Source: Galaxea fascicularis (lineage: Eukaryota > Cnidaria > Anthozoa > Scleractinia > Euphylliidae). From it: a stretch of DNA of 64,000 nucleotides. The translations under genes and the position numbers were made by a program. Every line of letters starts with the position of its first letter. Positions within the stretch are counted from its first letter, which is position 1. The notes under the pieces were generated by a model. It was not told the origin of the DNA, searched no databases, and worked only from the letters and a program-made list of their open reading frames with translations. The stretch lies in assembly GCA_948470475.1 (NCBI GenBank), contig OX419337.1, forward strand, positions 40,213,255 through 40,277,254, written 5' to 3'. Positions 37,250 to 50,500 of this stretch are shown here, one piece after another.

Positions 37250-37633
37250 ATGTCATCCGGCAACCTCGACTCTCTTCCTCCCGAAATCGTATTGCAAATA
37301 ATGTCTTTTTTAGACACTCAAAGTTTATGTCAAGCTTCACAGACTTGCAAAAGATGGCGCGATTTCATTTACAACACCGATCTTTTGTGGATAACGAAGT
37401 GTAAAACGCTGGATCAAGGTGAAGTCAAACGAGACATACAAGAAGCGGAAGAAGGCCGTTGGTGGCGAAATATTTTCATCAGAAACTATGGCGCTAATGC
37501 AATCAAAAAACGTTGGTTTGAAGGGAAATATCGGCATGTGAAATCACCGGATGAATTGCCAAAGAACCACTTTGGACCGATGAGCACGGAGACGTGGGGA
37601 TGTATTCTGGATGTTGTTCAAAATCTCACATAG
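37250..37633 (+). CDS. FBXO48: F-box only protein 48-like
   Basis: Complete 127-residue single-exon protein. F-box at residues 7-48: LDSLPPEIVLQIMSFLD, LCQASQTCKRW, then a W-containing end. F-box proteins link substrates to SKP1-CUL1 ubiquitin ligases. The remainder matches human FBXO48 in order: GRWWRNIFIRNY (human GYSWRVILLRNY), KKRWFEGKYRHVKSP, and TETWGCILD (human DTWGEILE). No separate substrate domain is present, as in the human protein (155 residues). The start is the first ATG in an open stretch beginning near 37202. It lies 165 bp after a LINE relic and 335 bp before another LINE. Confidence 0.88.
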   Translation: MSSGNLDSLPPEIVLQIMSFLDTQSLCQASQTCKRWRDFIYNTDLLWITKCKTLDQGEVKRDIQEAEEGRWWRNIFIRNYGANAIKKRWFEGKYRHVKSPDELPKNHFGPMSTETWGCILDVVQNLT

Positions 37634-37968
37634 AAACAACTTCAAATCCTATGATACGTGGCTCTTTGAAGGAAACGGTGCGTGAACACCAATGTGAGTT
37701 GTCCGTTTACTGTACCGTTCGTTTCAAACACAGATCTATCTACTGATTTCTGACTAACTTGAGGCAAGAAACAGGAAATCTCTAAGCTATGTCACGGTTC
37801 AGTTTTCACGATTCATGGTGAAGTGGGACAAGACGTCAGCCGGAAAATCGATCGATAGCAACAATAGGAAACAGCTGATTTCGCCCCCTGCCGAGTTCGT
37901 CCTCAAGAAATGATGGAAAGTGAACGTTTTAAAGAAGACTAGTTGTGAACTTTTGAATTTGATTTGCC

Positions 37969-39015
37969 ATGTGCCAAGTTTATTTTCAGTTGGACTCCTA
38001 CTTCACTGATCGGTACAATAGGGTGAAGTTGGGATCCACAGTGAGTGAGTGGGAGAGGGGGTCAAGGGGATGTCCACAGGGCTCCGCATTTGGACCATTG
38101 ATATGGAACATGTTCCAAAATGATCTGACATACAGTGTAAATTCTAATTCTAATATCAATATGTATGCAGACGACCACCAGTTCCATGCTGCAGGCAGTA
38201 ATGTTACTGAAGTGTATGATAAGTTAATAGCAAGTGCCGAATTAGCCTCCAGATGGTATAGATCGAATTTCTTAAAAGGGAACTATGACAAGTATCAGAC
38301 AATGACACTTGGGAATAAAAATAATGATATGGATAGTATTATAATTGATGACAATGAAGTTAAATCTACCAAGTGTTTAAAACTTCTTGGGGTATATATA
38401 GACAATAGGCTTCAATTTGATGAACACATTGCTAACATTTGTAAGAGGAGTAGCCAGCGTGTTGGAGTCCTGATGAGGCTCAGGAATATGATACCAACAG
38501 ACACCAAGCTGAAGTTGTTTAAGGCAGCCATTCTTCCTTATTTAACATACAGCCATCTTGTCTGGCATTTTTGTAGGGCGAGTGATACTAGAAAATTGGA
38601 ACGTATTCAAGAAAGGGCACTTAGGGCAGTTTACTGTGATAAGGGGAGTAGTTATGATAAATTATTAGACATGGCTAACCTAAGTACACTGCAGAACAGA
38701 AGACTACAGGATATAGCCATTCTTATGTATAAGGTAAAGAACAATTTATCTCCTAATTACATATGTAGCCTTTTTCAAATTCCACAACTTAAGTACACAC
38801 TGCGTAATAATGATTTTGGTATACCTAGATTTAATACTGTTACTTTTGGAAAACATTCGCTTAGATATATGGGACCCAAAATATGGGCAATTGTACCAAG
38901 AAATGTAAGAGAACTGACATCCATATCATCTTTTAAATGTAACATACGTAGAATAGACCTTGTTTCTAAATTGACTGATAGTAAATGTGAAAACTGCCTT
39001 TTATGTAAGACTTAG
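37969..39015 (+). CDS. Non-LTR retrotransposon reverse transcriptase, 5'-truncated
   Basis: 348-residue open frame without stops. It holds the second half of a LINE reverse transcriptase: RVKLGSTVSEW, GCPQGSAFGPLIWNMFQNDL, the YADD catalytic box, a thumb region with LKLLGVYIDNRLQFDEHI, and a tail with ILPYLTYSHLVWHFC and LERIQERALRAVY. The endonuclease and the N-terminal RT blocks are absent, so it is a 5'-truncated insertion. The 3' region (39016 to about 39175) has a long T run and AATAAA. The intact frame suggests a young copy. Confidence 0.9.
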   Translation: MCQVYFQLDSYFTDRYNRVKLGSTVSEWERGSRGCPQGSAFGPLIWNMFQNDLTYSVNSNSNINMYADDHQFHAAGSNVTEVYDKLIASAELASRWYRSNFLKGNYDKYQTMTLGNKNNDMDSIIIDDNEVKSTKCLKLLGVYIDNRLQFDEHIANICKRSSQRVGVLMRLRNMIPTDTKLKLFKAAILPYLTYSHLVWHFCRASDTRKLERIQERALRAVYCDKGSSYDKLLDMANLSTLQNRRLQDIAILMYKVKNNLSPNYICSLFQIPQLKYTLRNNDFGIPRFNTVTFGKHSLRYMGPKIWAIVPRNVRELTSISSFKCNIRRIDLVSKLTDSKCENCLLCKT

Positions 39016-39040
39016 GTTAGATTTTAAATTGTACATATAT

Positions 39041-39043
39041 ATT

Positions 39044-39076
<33 letters not shown>
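39041..39076. repeat. Long poly-T run in LINE 3'UTR
   Basis: About 35 consecutive T, followed by AAATTTC. Possibly expanded or an assembly-sensitive run. Confidence 0.8.
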
Positions 39077-39081
<5 letters not shown>

Positions 39082-40299
39082 CTTAAAAATTTTAGGTACT
39101 ATTTAGTGTCCCCAGTTAGTGGTTGTATAACTGCTATTTTAGATTTGACACATAAATAAAGGTTGTTGTAGTTTAGGCTTGAGTCGAAATGGAATTAAAT
39201 GAACAATCCAGTAAATGGTAAATGTACCATGTAAGTTTGGATTTATTTTTTCAAGAAGAGGTTCATCTACGTATTTTTGCTGTTTCTGCTCATTCACTGG
39301 TAATCAAAGGCTGTATCTAGAAACTACGTCCTGTAAGCAGCTATTGAGATTAAGTGCAATGCAAATAATAATATTAATAATAGAAATTTCTGAAACACCA
39401 TTAAATAAATGAGGACTAAAAATAATATAGTATTAATGGTCCATAGGGGCTTTGAAAGTTGGTTATCTTTCTAGGAAATGGTGATAATCATTACACTGTT
39501 AGTATTAAATATTGTTTTCACAAGCCAATTTTGAGTGACAGTTTATAAATCCCTTTTATGAATTAAATGCCCATTCTAAAATTATGTTTTTTTGCCAACA
39601 ACAATATGATTTAAAGTGCTATGCTCTGTTTATTAGTGTTCAAAACAATATCACAAATATCCTTCAAAATCTTTTAAAATGATCTAAATACCTTAAAATA
39701 TAGCTGTACAAATGATGCATCAAGTTAAATTAACATAGAAGTGAGTTCTGCAAGAAGCAGTTACACCTCAGTAACAAAGTATAAATTATCTTTTTCTTGA
39801 CCTTTCCCAGAGAACACAAGAGGAAAGGTGACAACAAAAAAGCACAAATTATATTAGTTTTGCTCTATCTCAGGCGTAATTGCAACTCTTGCTTTTTTTG
39901 TGGGCCCTGTTGGCTCTGCTCTTTCTTGAAACTTAGCATTATGTCTGTGCACATGAGGATCTTTAGAGGGGCTCCCCACTTCAGTAAATCACTTTTAGAC
40001 TGTTACTAAAATGTAAAATAAATAAATTGAATTAATTAATTAATAAGGCAAGCCATTAAACATAAACTGTTTCACTGCAACAAAGAAACTTCAAGTGTGA
40101 ACAGAACCTCTCACATATATGTATATGTTTTTGCAAGCTCATTTTAATAGCCCATTTTTGCAACTACATGCTCAGTGACATCTACATCAACATCTAATCT
40201 TTATTGAGTCTGTAAACTCCTCATAAGATATCATACTAACTATTTGAATAATATGAAATTCCTACTTATAGGAACATATTAAAAGTGATTGGCTAATTT

Positions 40300-41060
40300 A
40301 GATTTAAAATGAACAATTGAAATTGCCATGACAAATTCAACAAAAAGAGAACAAAAACAGAGCTTGGCAATTTTCCTTCGTAAATTAAGAGCTCCCCATT
40401 TTAGTTCCTTCAACATTTCTGTGATGCTAGCATAGCGACTGGCATTTTCATGCAAAAGGCTGCAGCTTTCCTTTGAGCTTTCTCCAACATTTGTATGTTC
40501 TTCTCGTAAGTGTTGAAAGAAAATAAAATTGTCAGGTACAAGTGTAAGTGTAAGTAGCTCTATTGTCAGTAAGTAGTGTAATGCACATATTTAAGTAGCG
40601 CTAGTGTGTCTTTGTTAATAAGAAGTGTCTTTTTTGTGAATAAAAAAAATATCTTAGAAAAAAATGTTCTTCTCGTAGAAGCAGGGGTATCATAAGAACC
40701 TGGCAACCAGCGAAACTCAGATGATCAAAAATATTAATCAGGTCACAACCCACTTTGGTTAGCTCAGACAGCTATTTCAAAAATTATTAAAATCCCTAAA
40801 AGTATGGGTCCCATGCTGAACTTGCATATTTTAGAGTTGATCTGACTAATGTATTATATGCTGTTTCTCTGTTTCCAGTAGGTTCCGCCATACCATCCCC
40901 AGTACTTTAGATGCTTTGTTGGAAATTTCTGATATGTGTTGAGACCATGTCATTTTATTTGTTAAGTTGACTCCTACAAAGGATATATCCTGAGTTTGCT
41001 CCAGTTCAACTACTCAGAATATAAATTTCTTTCCAGGTGGGACCTCTCATTAGAGATGTA
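40300..41060 (-). pseudogene. Degenerate LINE fragment
   Basis: Minus-strand pieces: QDISFVGVNLTNKMTWSQHI followed by SKASKVLGMVWRNL-like residues (about 41000-40870), and RYASITEMLKELKWGALNLR (about 40445-40385). Both match conserved C-terminal blocks of non-LTR reverse transcriptases. Frames are broken. Confidence 0.7.
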
Positions 41061-41224
41061 CAATATTTTTCATTTGGATGGATAAATTTCACAGCATTTC
41101 ACCCATGCCTTATGACCTGGCCTATGAATGGAAGCAAGGCTGGCAGTAAGCTTGTTTTGTAGAATGACGTAGAAACATGTAAATTCTAATTAAAAATGTC
41201 ATAACCAATTGGCCAACTACAACT

Positions 41225-41300
41225 AGCAAGTGTGGTGCTTAAACCTAGGGCTTATGCACTGCCAGTCCAGTACCCTACCTGCTCAGCCATGCTGCCACCC
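41225..41300 (-). mobile_element. tRNA-like SINE head fragment
   Basis: On the minus strand, GGTGGCAGCATGGCTGAGCA with a weak A box, then CCTAGGTTTAAGCACC in the place of a B box. Too diverged to be a working tRNA. Confidence 0.4.
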
Positions 41301-41512
41301 TATACAGACTTCATTGCTTTTTTCATGTGAATCATGTTGTTCTTAAGCTAATTTGGTCACACTTACACTGATGATAAGAATAATAAGAAACAAAGAGAGG
41401 TTTGTCAAAACAAGGTCACCTCTAGCCTTGGTTCTACACAACAGTAAAATAGTTTATTCTACTGCACCAATAAATTACTGAGATGCCATTTAGATTGTCA
41501 GAATAAACTTAC

Positions 41513-44500
41513 CACTGCGGCCCTTGTGCTTTATTTTATCCTATAATGCAAATAGAATATCAATAAATATTTAAATACAGAGTTCATGTCATCCAGTAAT
41601 CCACATCAAAGTAACTACATTGTGGGACAAATGATTAATAAAGAGCAGGGTTGGTGCAGTGGTGAAAGCACTCATCTCCCACCAATGTGACCCGGATTCC
41701 ATTTCCAGACAGACAGTTTGTTGTTGGTTCTCTACTCTGCTCCGAGGGGTTTTTCCCTCTCCTCAAAAACCAACATTTCCAAATTCCAATTCGATCTAGA
41801 TGCAGGACCTCCCTGAAAACCACTTTGGTGAGCGGAGCTTCCTGGGTGAATAAATATGTATCATGATTTCAAATCATCATAACATCTTTCTGATAACTCT
41901 ACCAGTCTGGTACTCCAATAAGGGCCCTTAGGAGGTCAGCGACTAGATACCACTCATTATTAACTAAAAGCCAAATACAGAGAATTTCAGCTACCAGTTT
42001 CCAAGTTAGCAAATCAATCCATTCTTGCATTTCTGCCTCAGAGTCTGCATACAGGAAAAACGTTCTGAAGGGGAAAACTAAGCTGAAATGAAAAGTTAAC
42101 CACATTTAGTCTTAGAAGGAAAATTTAAATTCTTAAATAAGACATAAAAAATATTACCAAAGAAGTATTTGCAACTAAACTTCAAATTATTTTTTAACTA
42201 ATGTTGACATTCAAAGACCCAGCTAAAACTGTCAATCATCACCATGTATATAGGTAGTTTTGGTTAAACCTAATGTTCGGTGAATTTACTGGGCGGTCAA
42301 CACAATGTATTCAATAGCCAACAGTCAGGGTTCTCAGTGCTGAACTCACAAACTTGCACAATACTTATCATTTACAGTAATTTTCTTTTTCTCTATCTGC
42401 ACTCTTCATGGTTTTATTGACAATTTAACAATCTAATCTAGCAAGCTACAACCAGTTGCAAAATTGTTAAGACATTCGCAATTAAAAACATCTTTTCTTT
42501 CTCTAAAATGCTCATGTAACAAATCTGAGGGGGAGAGAAAGTGGAAGATCCTGGAAACATCATTAAAGGTCAAATGATGTACAGTGTATCAAGTATTTTT
42601 GCAACTCGTTGTCTAATTAAAGGTGTAAAAGTGAACTTTGTTTTCTCTAGTATGAAGGATGCAAGAATGGAGCTTTGGAATTAACTTTGAAGAACTATAT
42701 TTCCTAATTATAGTTTCAGACATTTTGACGTTCTAGTTGGTCAGAGAGTACGCAGAAAACTAAATTCGATTTCGTTGAATTTTCCGAACTTGCAGTTAGT
42801 GAAGTAACAGATCGGAGTGTGTTCTCTGCTTTTGTTCATGCAATGAAATCGTTTATAGCTCAAACATAGATGCCCAACCTAAAGCGTTTGTAAGATATGA
42901 CAATTAAGTGTGAGGCATTTCAAGAGTTAACACTGTGAATAGAAAGCAGACCATAGTCAATGAGAAGTGAAATTATTGACAATACTATCAGTCTACCATT
43001 TTTAGCAAGGTCTACCATCACTTGAGTAGGATATATGATATCTCATGTATTTTAATGGTAGACTGTTGAATTTCATAACAGTTGTTTGTGGAAATTAGTA
43101 AAAACGTTTTTAATCAGTGTAACATAAATGATGCAAAGCACTGACTGCACTTTGGGATTTCATTTTATGCATCCTGCCCCTGATTTCTAAGCAGCATGCA
43201 GTGGATTTAATGGGATGCGATCACATTAGAATGTCTTTATGTGGCTAATTCACATACATCAACAACAATAATATAATTTATCTCCTCAATCTAGTGTCCA
43301 TTTTGCATCATTTGAAGAGGTAAATCTACTTGCGCAGCCCAGATTCACAGTAAATAGCTTGGAATCATGCCCTTACAAACCGTAAGAGCTAAAACGGAGT
43401 TATATCGCTAGTTTAAATAATTGAAACTTAAGAGTGTTTTTAGGCTTGTTCCCTAAAAGCAATGAAATGTGCTCTGATTACGTCATACGAAAAACAACAA
43501 CAACAACAACAACATCTTTAATTCTTACATTAAATATACAAATATCACACCACCTGCAAATAGCAAGGCTAATCGAGGCAGGTGGTGTGTGGACGGCTTA
43601 AGATTTATTACGCTAGTTGAAGTGAAAAAAAGTACCGTATTTATAATAAAAAGGTCAGTCATGAGAGAAATTGAGATAAGAAAATCGAGGCAGCTATTTA
43701 GATAAGCAGGGGCTAATATTTTTTTAAAATCGGAGATAGGAACAATAGGAAACAACACAAAATGAGCTTTATTTGCTGGCCATTTTTAATCCATGTGATC
43801 TAAGACAATGAAACCCTATTTGTTTTAAAGACCTCATTGAAAGCAAAAAGTACAATAGCTCTCACACAGATTCCCAAACTAATTTAATGATCATACAGTG
43901 CAATAGCACTCAGACAACCAGTTGCAAAATTGTTGAGATCATTCACAATCAAAAACATCTTTTCTTTCTCTAAAATGCTTGTGTAAGAAATGTGTGGGAT
44001 ACAATACACACCCCCTCCCTCTCCCCCTTTCAAAGTTGTTCCTCAAAGTGCGAGCATGGTGTTGCACTGTTATCAACTTTGATGAGAGGGGGAGGGGGAG
44101 GGAAAGTGGAAGATCATGGAAACTGCATCATTCAAGGCCAAATGACATAGAGCGTCTCAAGTATTTTTGCAACTCACTGTAGCAACCTGTCAATATTAAT
44201 TGAGTAAACTAACTAAATATAAGTTGATACCTCATTGGGTTATTTTTACATACCTAAATGCATTTGGCTTTCCACATGTGTTATTCCTCAATGCCTCTTC
44301 TGCTTGCTGCAGGTCAAGTACTCTGATAGGTTTCTTATCCTTTAACAAAAACAAAATTCAGTTGAATGATCATTACCTTATTATGGGCGCTCCTGATAAC
44401 AAACCAAAAACTTTATGAATCTGGTAAGAAAATAAGTCAAAAAACGGTTTATTTCAGGCACTGAATACAGTTGTCAATTGAAGGCTTTTCTGTAAAAGGG

Positions 44501-47500
44501 GTGTATATTGCTTTTTGTATTAAAATCTAAAATTAATTCAAACTCCATCTACTTTGGCATACAGACTGGGAATGGTGTCTGCAGAAACAAAGTTCTGCAC
44601 TTATAATTGTAATTTTGTGATAATGAACCCTATGATTAGCTAATGACTTTAGCCAAAACCTCACATCAAAATTCCATTGTTATTAAAAAGTAACAATATA
44701 ATAGTTTCTTACCCCTCGTTCATTATAGTATTTAAGAATGTTCCTGTTTGTAACAAACCATCGTCTCTTCCAGTTCTACAATGTAAAAAAAAGATAAAAA
44801 TGCCCTTAAAAGACTGTCTGTCAGTGACTGCATGAAAAGATTGAAATGACTGACAAAAAAAATAAAGTGTAGCAAAACTTAAAGGAGTTTCTGAAAAAGT
44901 TACATTACTTTATGAATAGCTCCTTGCTTGGTGAGAAAACCTTCTTTGGATGCAATCTTCAAGTGAACAAATTCAGAATGCATTGAATGTTTGATATTTT
45001 TCAACTACAATGAGTAATAACAAGACAAAGTGTGTACAGTTAAACCTTGCATAAGTGACCACTGAAAATGCCAAGCATTGGTGTTTCTTACTGGCGGTGG
45101 TGCCAATTACAAGAGGTTAGACCATAGGGGTGTACATTTGGAATTAGCATTTGACATTTCTGAAGACAACAAGACATTGCTAATTTTGCCAAAATAAAAA
45201 ATCAAGACCCTTGGATATGACTAATGGAGCAAAAAGAGAATGCATTGACAGCTAGCTTTTCAAAAGACTCGATTGCCAAGCATTCTATACATTGCTTTGA
45301 TTTCATGTAGGTTCTGTCAGGATGTTGACTTACTGTTGGTATAAGGATGTAATTACCAACAGTATTACAACCACACATAATTCAGGTGAAAGAGTCAAGC
45401 ATGTAAAAGTATTCTCAAGATAATAGTTTGTTTGACAAATAGTTTGAATAGTATAATAGTTTGTTTGACAAATATTTCAATCTCCTTGTTCATCTTACTG
45501 TAAAGTGTAAGTCACTATGTCTATTTTGGGACAACAGTTTGTGATGTTTGTGGTTCTGATGTTGGTCAAGAGTGAGCCAAAATGTGATGACTAACAGTTT
45601 TTATGCCATGAAGAGATAGGATTAAGTGACAAGTGGTTGTTACCAGAAGGTTAAAACCAAAAGAAAATTTAAAACCATCAACTCTTAACGTGACATGGCT
45701 GCAGTTGCTTCCAAGAGGTGGGTGCTTCCTAAAGGTTCAGTGATTTGTTTGGGAAAATTGTGGTATTTTGAAGATGAGGTTGTTTATGAGAGGTGGTAGC
45801 TCATAAGAGGTGGTTGCAGAGGAAGATTTAACTGTATTATATACTCTCCATTTTATAGGGTCCCCACACCACCTCAACACAAAAAATACAGTCTAAGATA
45901 AAAACTTTTGTGTCCTTCAAAAAGTAACTGATAACAAACAAATCGAAGTTGACAAATGCCCCAAATGTTTATGACTGGAAAGGATGCATATTATTAACTT
46001 CTGCTTGGTAAGCTCTAAACATTACTGTAAGTTATGAAAAGTCACAGTTTCATTACTCAAAGAATTTAATTGTAGAATTTAAAATAGGCAGGTACCCCTA
46101 CTAAGGTAGAGACAGTGGGTTTTTTCAGCTGCCCTATTTGATTTCTTAAGGGAAGGTACTGTGTTCTGAGTATACAGGTGCCATCACCCAGGTTCTGACT
46201 TCCCAGAAAAACCCAGAGTACATGACACTCACAGACCAATCTATATCTTCTGGATCCTTTTCAGAAGTACAGGTTGATGAATTACGCCACTTTAATGACT
46301 TTCCACAGACTGCATGCTTACTGATATCGTCATATATTGAAGGTTCCTCAATTTTGGAGCTGTATGGATGTGCTAGAGTAATAGGCTGACCTGTTGATTA
46401 AGAAGACTAACACAGTCAAATGTTAATTATCCAGACTTGTTGGGAGACCAAAAAAAAGGCTGGATAATCGAGAGTCTGGATGATGGAAAATAAGAATATT
46501 AATGAAGTTGCATGTGTAATTGTGTACCACATTCAAATAACTAGTCAGGCATGTAATGTTACCCAGCAACAAAGAAACTACTTGTACAACCAGTCACAAA
46601 CCACCTGGCCCCCGTTGTTCAAACGTTGGATAGCGCTATCCATCGGATAAATCACTATCCAGCGGATAACTAATGGGAAACCTATATCTGGTAATTGCAC
46701 TATCCACTGGATAGATATTTATCCGGTGGATAGCGCTATTCAGCTTTTGAACAACCGGGGCCTGATTTAACAGTTTGAAAACATGATCCGCAAAGCAAAA
46801 AATGCTTTTCAGGCTCAAAAGTAAGACAAACTAGACAAACTCATGGAATAAACAATTTCAGTAATATTTCCGAGGATCATTTCTGCAACAAATCAACATT
46901 CTCGAAAAAACAGAAACTGGTCAGAAATGAACAGATATCTAAATGTCTGGATAACTTGAGTCTGGATAAGCAACATTCAACTGTAGCTTTAATTAAGCCA
47001 GTTTTGCAAATCTCCAAGGTTAGGGTATATACAAACAGGTTCTGCACCATACAAAGTTGCATACTTTTGTATGCCTTTTCATGAATCATATTTTATTGAT
47101 TTCGTCATGTTTCCGAGCCCCAGATGGGGCTCAGCTTTCTTTCCAAGTTCCCATTTGAAGATGCAAAAACATCTTTTATGTATTTCTCACATGACTTGCT
47201 TGGGGGGTTGGTTGGGTGCATCTCTGATATGCCTTAATGAGACTGTGTGTGCAATGCAGCTAAAAGTCATTAAAATTGGACTATGTGACTGCATGATGCA
47301 GTCATAGTCTATACCCACACTTCACCTGTACTCGCCACAAGAGTCTCCAGTAGCTCAGTGGTTAGAGCATCCGTACTAGATCTTGGAGGGTCAATTGGGT
47401 TCAAATCCCATCTGGGGCTTGGATTTTTTTCTGAGTTCCCATTTGTAGATGCAAAAATATCTTTCATGTATTTTTCGCATGACTCACTTGGGTGGTTGGT

Positions 47501-50500
47501 TGGTTGCATCTCTGATATGCCTTAATGTGACTGTGCAATGCAGTTAAGAGTCATATAATGGTTAAAATTGGACTATGTGACTGTGTGATGCAGTTGTAGG
47601 CTATACCCACATTTCACCTGTACTCACCACAAGAGTCTCCAGTCGCTCAGTGGTTATGGCATCCATACTAGAGGGTCCAAAATAGGTTTGGCGGGATGCG
47701 GCTTAAAATCAAGGCGGGATGCAGTATACGAAAAATTTTAGGGGCGGGATACAGGATGAAACTTCCCTGGCGAGACCGGGATGCTTGTATTTTCGCAGGC
47801 GGGATGTGGGATGTTTAAAAAATTAATGGCGGGATGCGGGATGGAACATGTGAAAAAAGACCTTCAAAAACGGCCAAAAAACCTCTTTCAGCAAGATCTC
47901 TGTTGATAAAGGAAGTTTTATTTTGGTACACGGTGCTCAGTGGCGATCTGTCTACACTAAAATAAATACTTCATGATGCATCTGTCATTACACGGAGTGC
48001 AATTGGTTGGTGCTGGGACCCAATTTGACCCCAATTTGGATCAATTTGCGTGTACATTGGTGTTCGTGTTCGTCCATTTCCGGTGATCTAGGAAATCAAG
48101 GCGCGCAGATACTGATCTGACTGATACCTTGTTTTACAATGTGAAATGAGTCTGTAGTCTCTTAAAACAGCTTGCATTTTTTGACTTTTTTAAAGGTCAC
48201 TTTAACTCTTAAAATCTTTTAGTTATTTAAAGTTGAAAGTAGGGTATTATTGTACTGCGCGAATAGAATCTTGTTGCTTTGTCTTAGTGAAAACAAGACA
48301 GCATGCATAAAATAGACCAAATAATAACTATCTGCTTGTTAGACCATCGCTCAAAGATCGACAATATGAAACGCATGTCACGATAAAACAACAGATAGGA
48401 GATAGGACAAAGAGCTCATCAATATATATTTTATTTAGAATTATCTCCAAGGTTTGACTAGTTTACTTTATAGATTATAGAGGGCGGGGCGAGGTCGTTT
48501 CTGGGCATTATGGCGAAACCGCCAGTAGCCTCGGGCTCATCGGAGGCAGAAAAGGAAGAAGGTGATGTTATAAGTTGTGTAGCAATTTTTTATGAAAAGG
48601 GCGCAAGTGGAAATAATTACGTCCGGAAGGAAAAATTCCATGCTGTTTTACAGAAAGGCGAGAAAACTGTTAAGAAGATTCGGGAATAACAGTCAATTAA
48701 TTTTGTTTTTTAATTTCTGTATACCTTAAGTGGCCCTAGATGAAGCGAAGCTCACGTAAGTAATTCTCTGAAAACATATTAAAATTAAATTAATTATTAA
48801 AATCTGAATTCCCATTGAGCTAATCAGTCACAGTTAGTTAAAATGGGTATAAAATTGACTTTCTCATTTACTATAACGATGAATACTTACGGAGTTTTAT
48901 GGCGGTATCGGGATGGAGGCTGTCAATATGGCGGGATGGCGGGATAAGGCCGAAAAGGGTGGCGGGATGCGGGATTGCAAAACCCTATTTTGGACCCTCA
49001 TACTAGATCTCAGAAGGTCATGGGTTCAAATCCCATTAGAGTCTCAGATATTTTTCTACGAGCTCCCATTTGAAGATGCAAAAATATATTTCATGTATTT
49101 CTCACATGACTCGCGTGGGTGGATGTTTTTCATAGATATATAAAATTAAGTTTGATAAGTTAAGTGACATCGAACCTGTCTCTCCTGCAACGATGGGGTA
49201 ATTTTGAAAATGTTCCATCAACTGTTCAGCATCAGAAAATTCTCCGACTCCAAAGACAAACTTTCCTTGATCACACCTCAATGAAAAGTGCTTTACAGAT
49301 TCAAGGCTTCTGTAGAAATACACTCAATTACATTTTTTTTACAACAAAGGAAAAGCAAAATTAGTAAGTGCTGTTTACTTTATGGTGCAACCACTTGAAC
49401 CGGGCCACTCCGAACAAAGTCAACCAATCAAAGCGTTAATTGAGAACAAAGGATGGCTTCTTTTTTTGTAAACGGGCCAATGAAACTCAAGAAAGCAAAC
49501 AACAGTTTAACAACAAAAATTGGAAACCCAACAAAGTTGCGTAAGGTTGCAGACGTCTCAGGAAACTTGGTCAATTTTTGATTGGTTCGTTTCGATCCTA
49601 TCTTTTGAAACCTTTTTTCGGCTTTTCAACGGTTTCAAACGGTTTGCAGAGTTTTTCATTTTCTACATATTGCACTAAATCTCCCCCGAGTTTTGATCGA
49701 GGTTGCGTTTCTCTCATTTTGGGCATAGACGAGTTGTTTTGATCATAGTACCTAAAAATGTTTCGCACAAAGTGTCGACTACTTTTTACTTCATTTGCAA
49801 TCAACTGTGGACTCATTCCATCGTGGTGAAGGTCTAAAACATGCTCTCGTAGCAGTTGCGAAAGTCGACGACCATTATCATATATTCCCCCCCACTTGAT
49901 TCAACCTCAATTGAACGCGGTGGGTAAAGGCCATCGTCAAGATCTTATAATTTACCGAAGCCGTTTGAAACCGTTGAAAAGCCGAAAAAAGGTTTCAAAA
50001 GATAGGATCGAAACGAACCAATCAAAAATTGACCAAGTTTCCTGAGACGTCTGCAACCTTACGCAACTTTGTTGGGTTTCCAATTTTTGTTGTTAAACCG
50101 TTGTTTGCTTTCTTGAGTTTCATTGGCCCGTTTACAAAAAAAGAAGCCATCCTTTGTTCTCAATTAACGCTTTGATTGGTTAACTTTGTTCGGAGTGGCC
50201 CGGTTCAAGTGGTCGCACTGTAATTGTGTGGCTCGACACAAATATTAAGGACATGAATGCAGAGACTGTGCATGTCCACAGTCAGTTTCCCTAATCACTT
50301 TTCAGAAGAAGTAATGAGGTCAACTGGGGATAAAAGTACACTATTTATGCCCAGAAGCCTTTAATACAGCCAGACGACCAGCTCAGTGCTCTAGGTTCAT
50401 GCTGAGAAGTTAAGCTCCAGAAAATGTTACATTTGAGTGAGTCAATCTTATAGTTCTAGGTCAAATGACATATCATAAAGGTGATCTGTTAATTAAGTAA

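Larger units (their letters stand above)
47108..49140 (+). repeat. Three-unit tandem SINE array split by an insertion
   Basis: Units start GAGTCTCCAGTnGCTCAGTGG at 47341 and 47633 (period 292 bp), with a headless unit before them from about 47108. Heads have an A box (TAGCTCAGTGG) and a B box (GGTTCAAATCC). Each unit continues with CCCATTTGnAGATGCAAAAA. The third unit is interrupted at 47672 and resumes after 48998. Lies in DAPP1 intron 3. Confidence 0.82.

Noticed and set aside
47341..47415. tRNA gene candidate with A and B boxes
   Set aside because: No clean cloverleaf; it is the head of a 292-bp repeated SINE unit.
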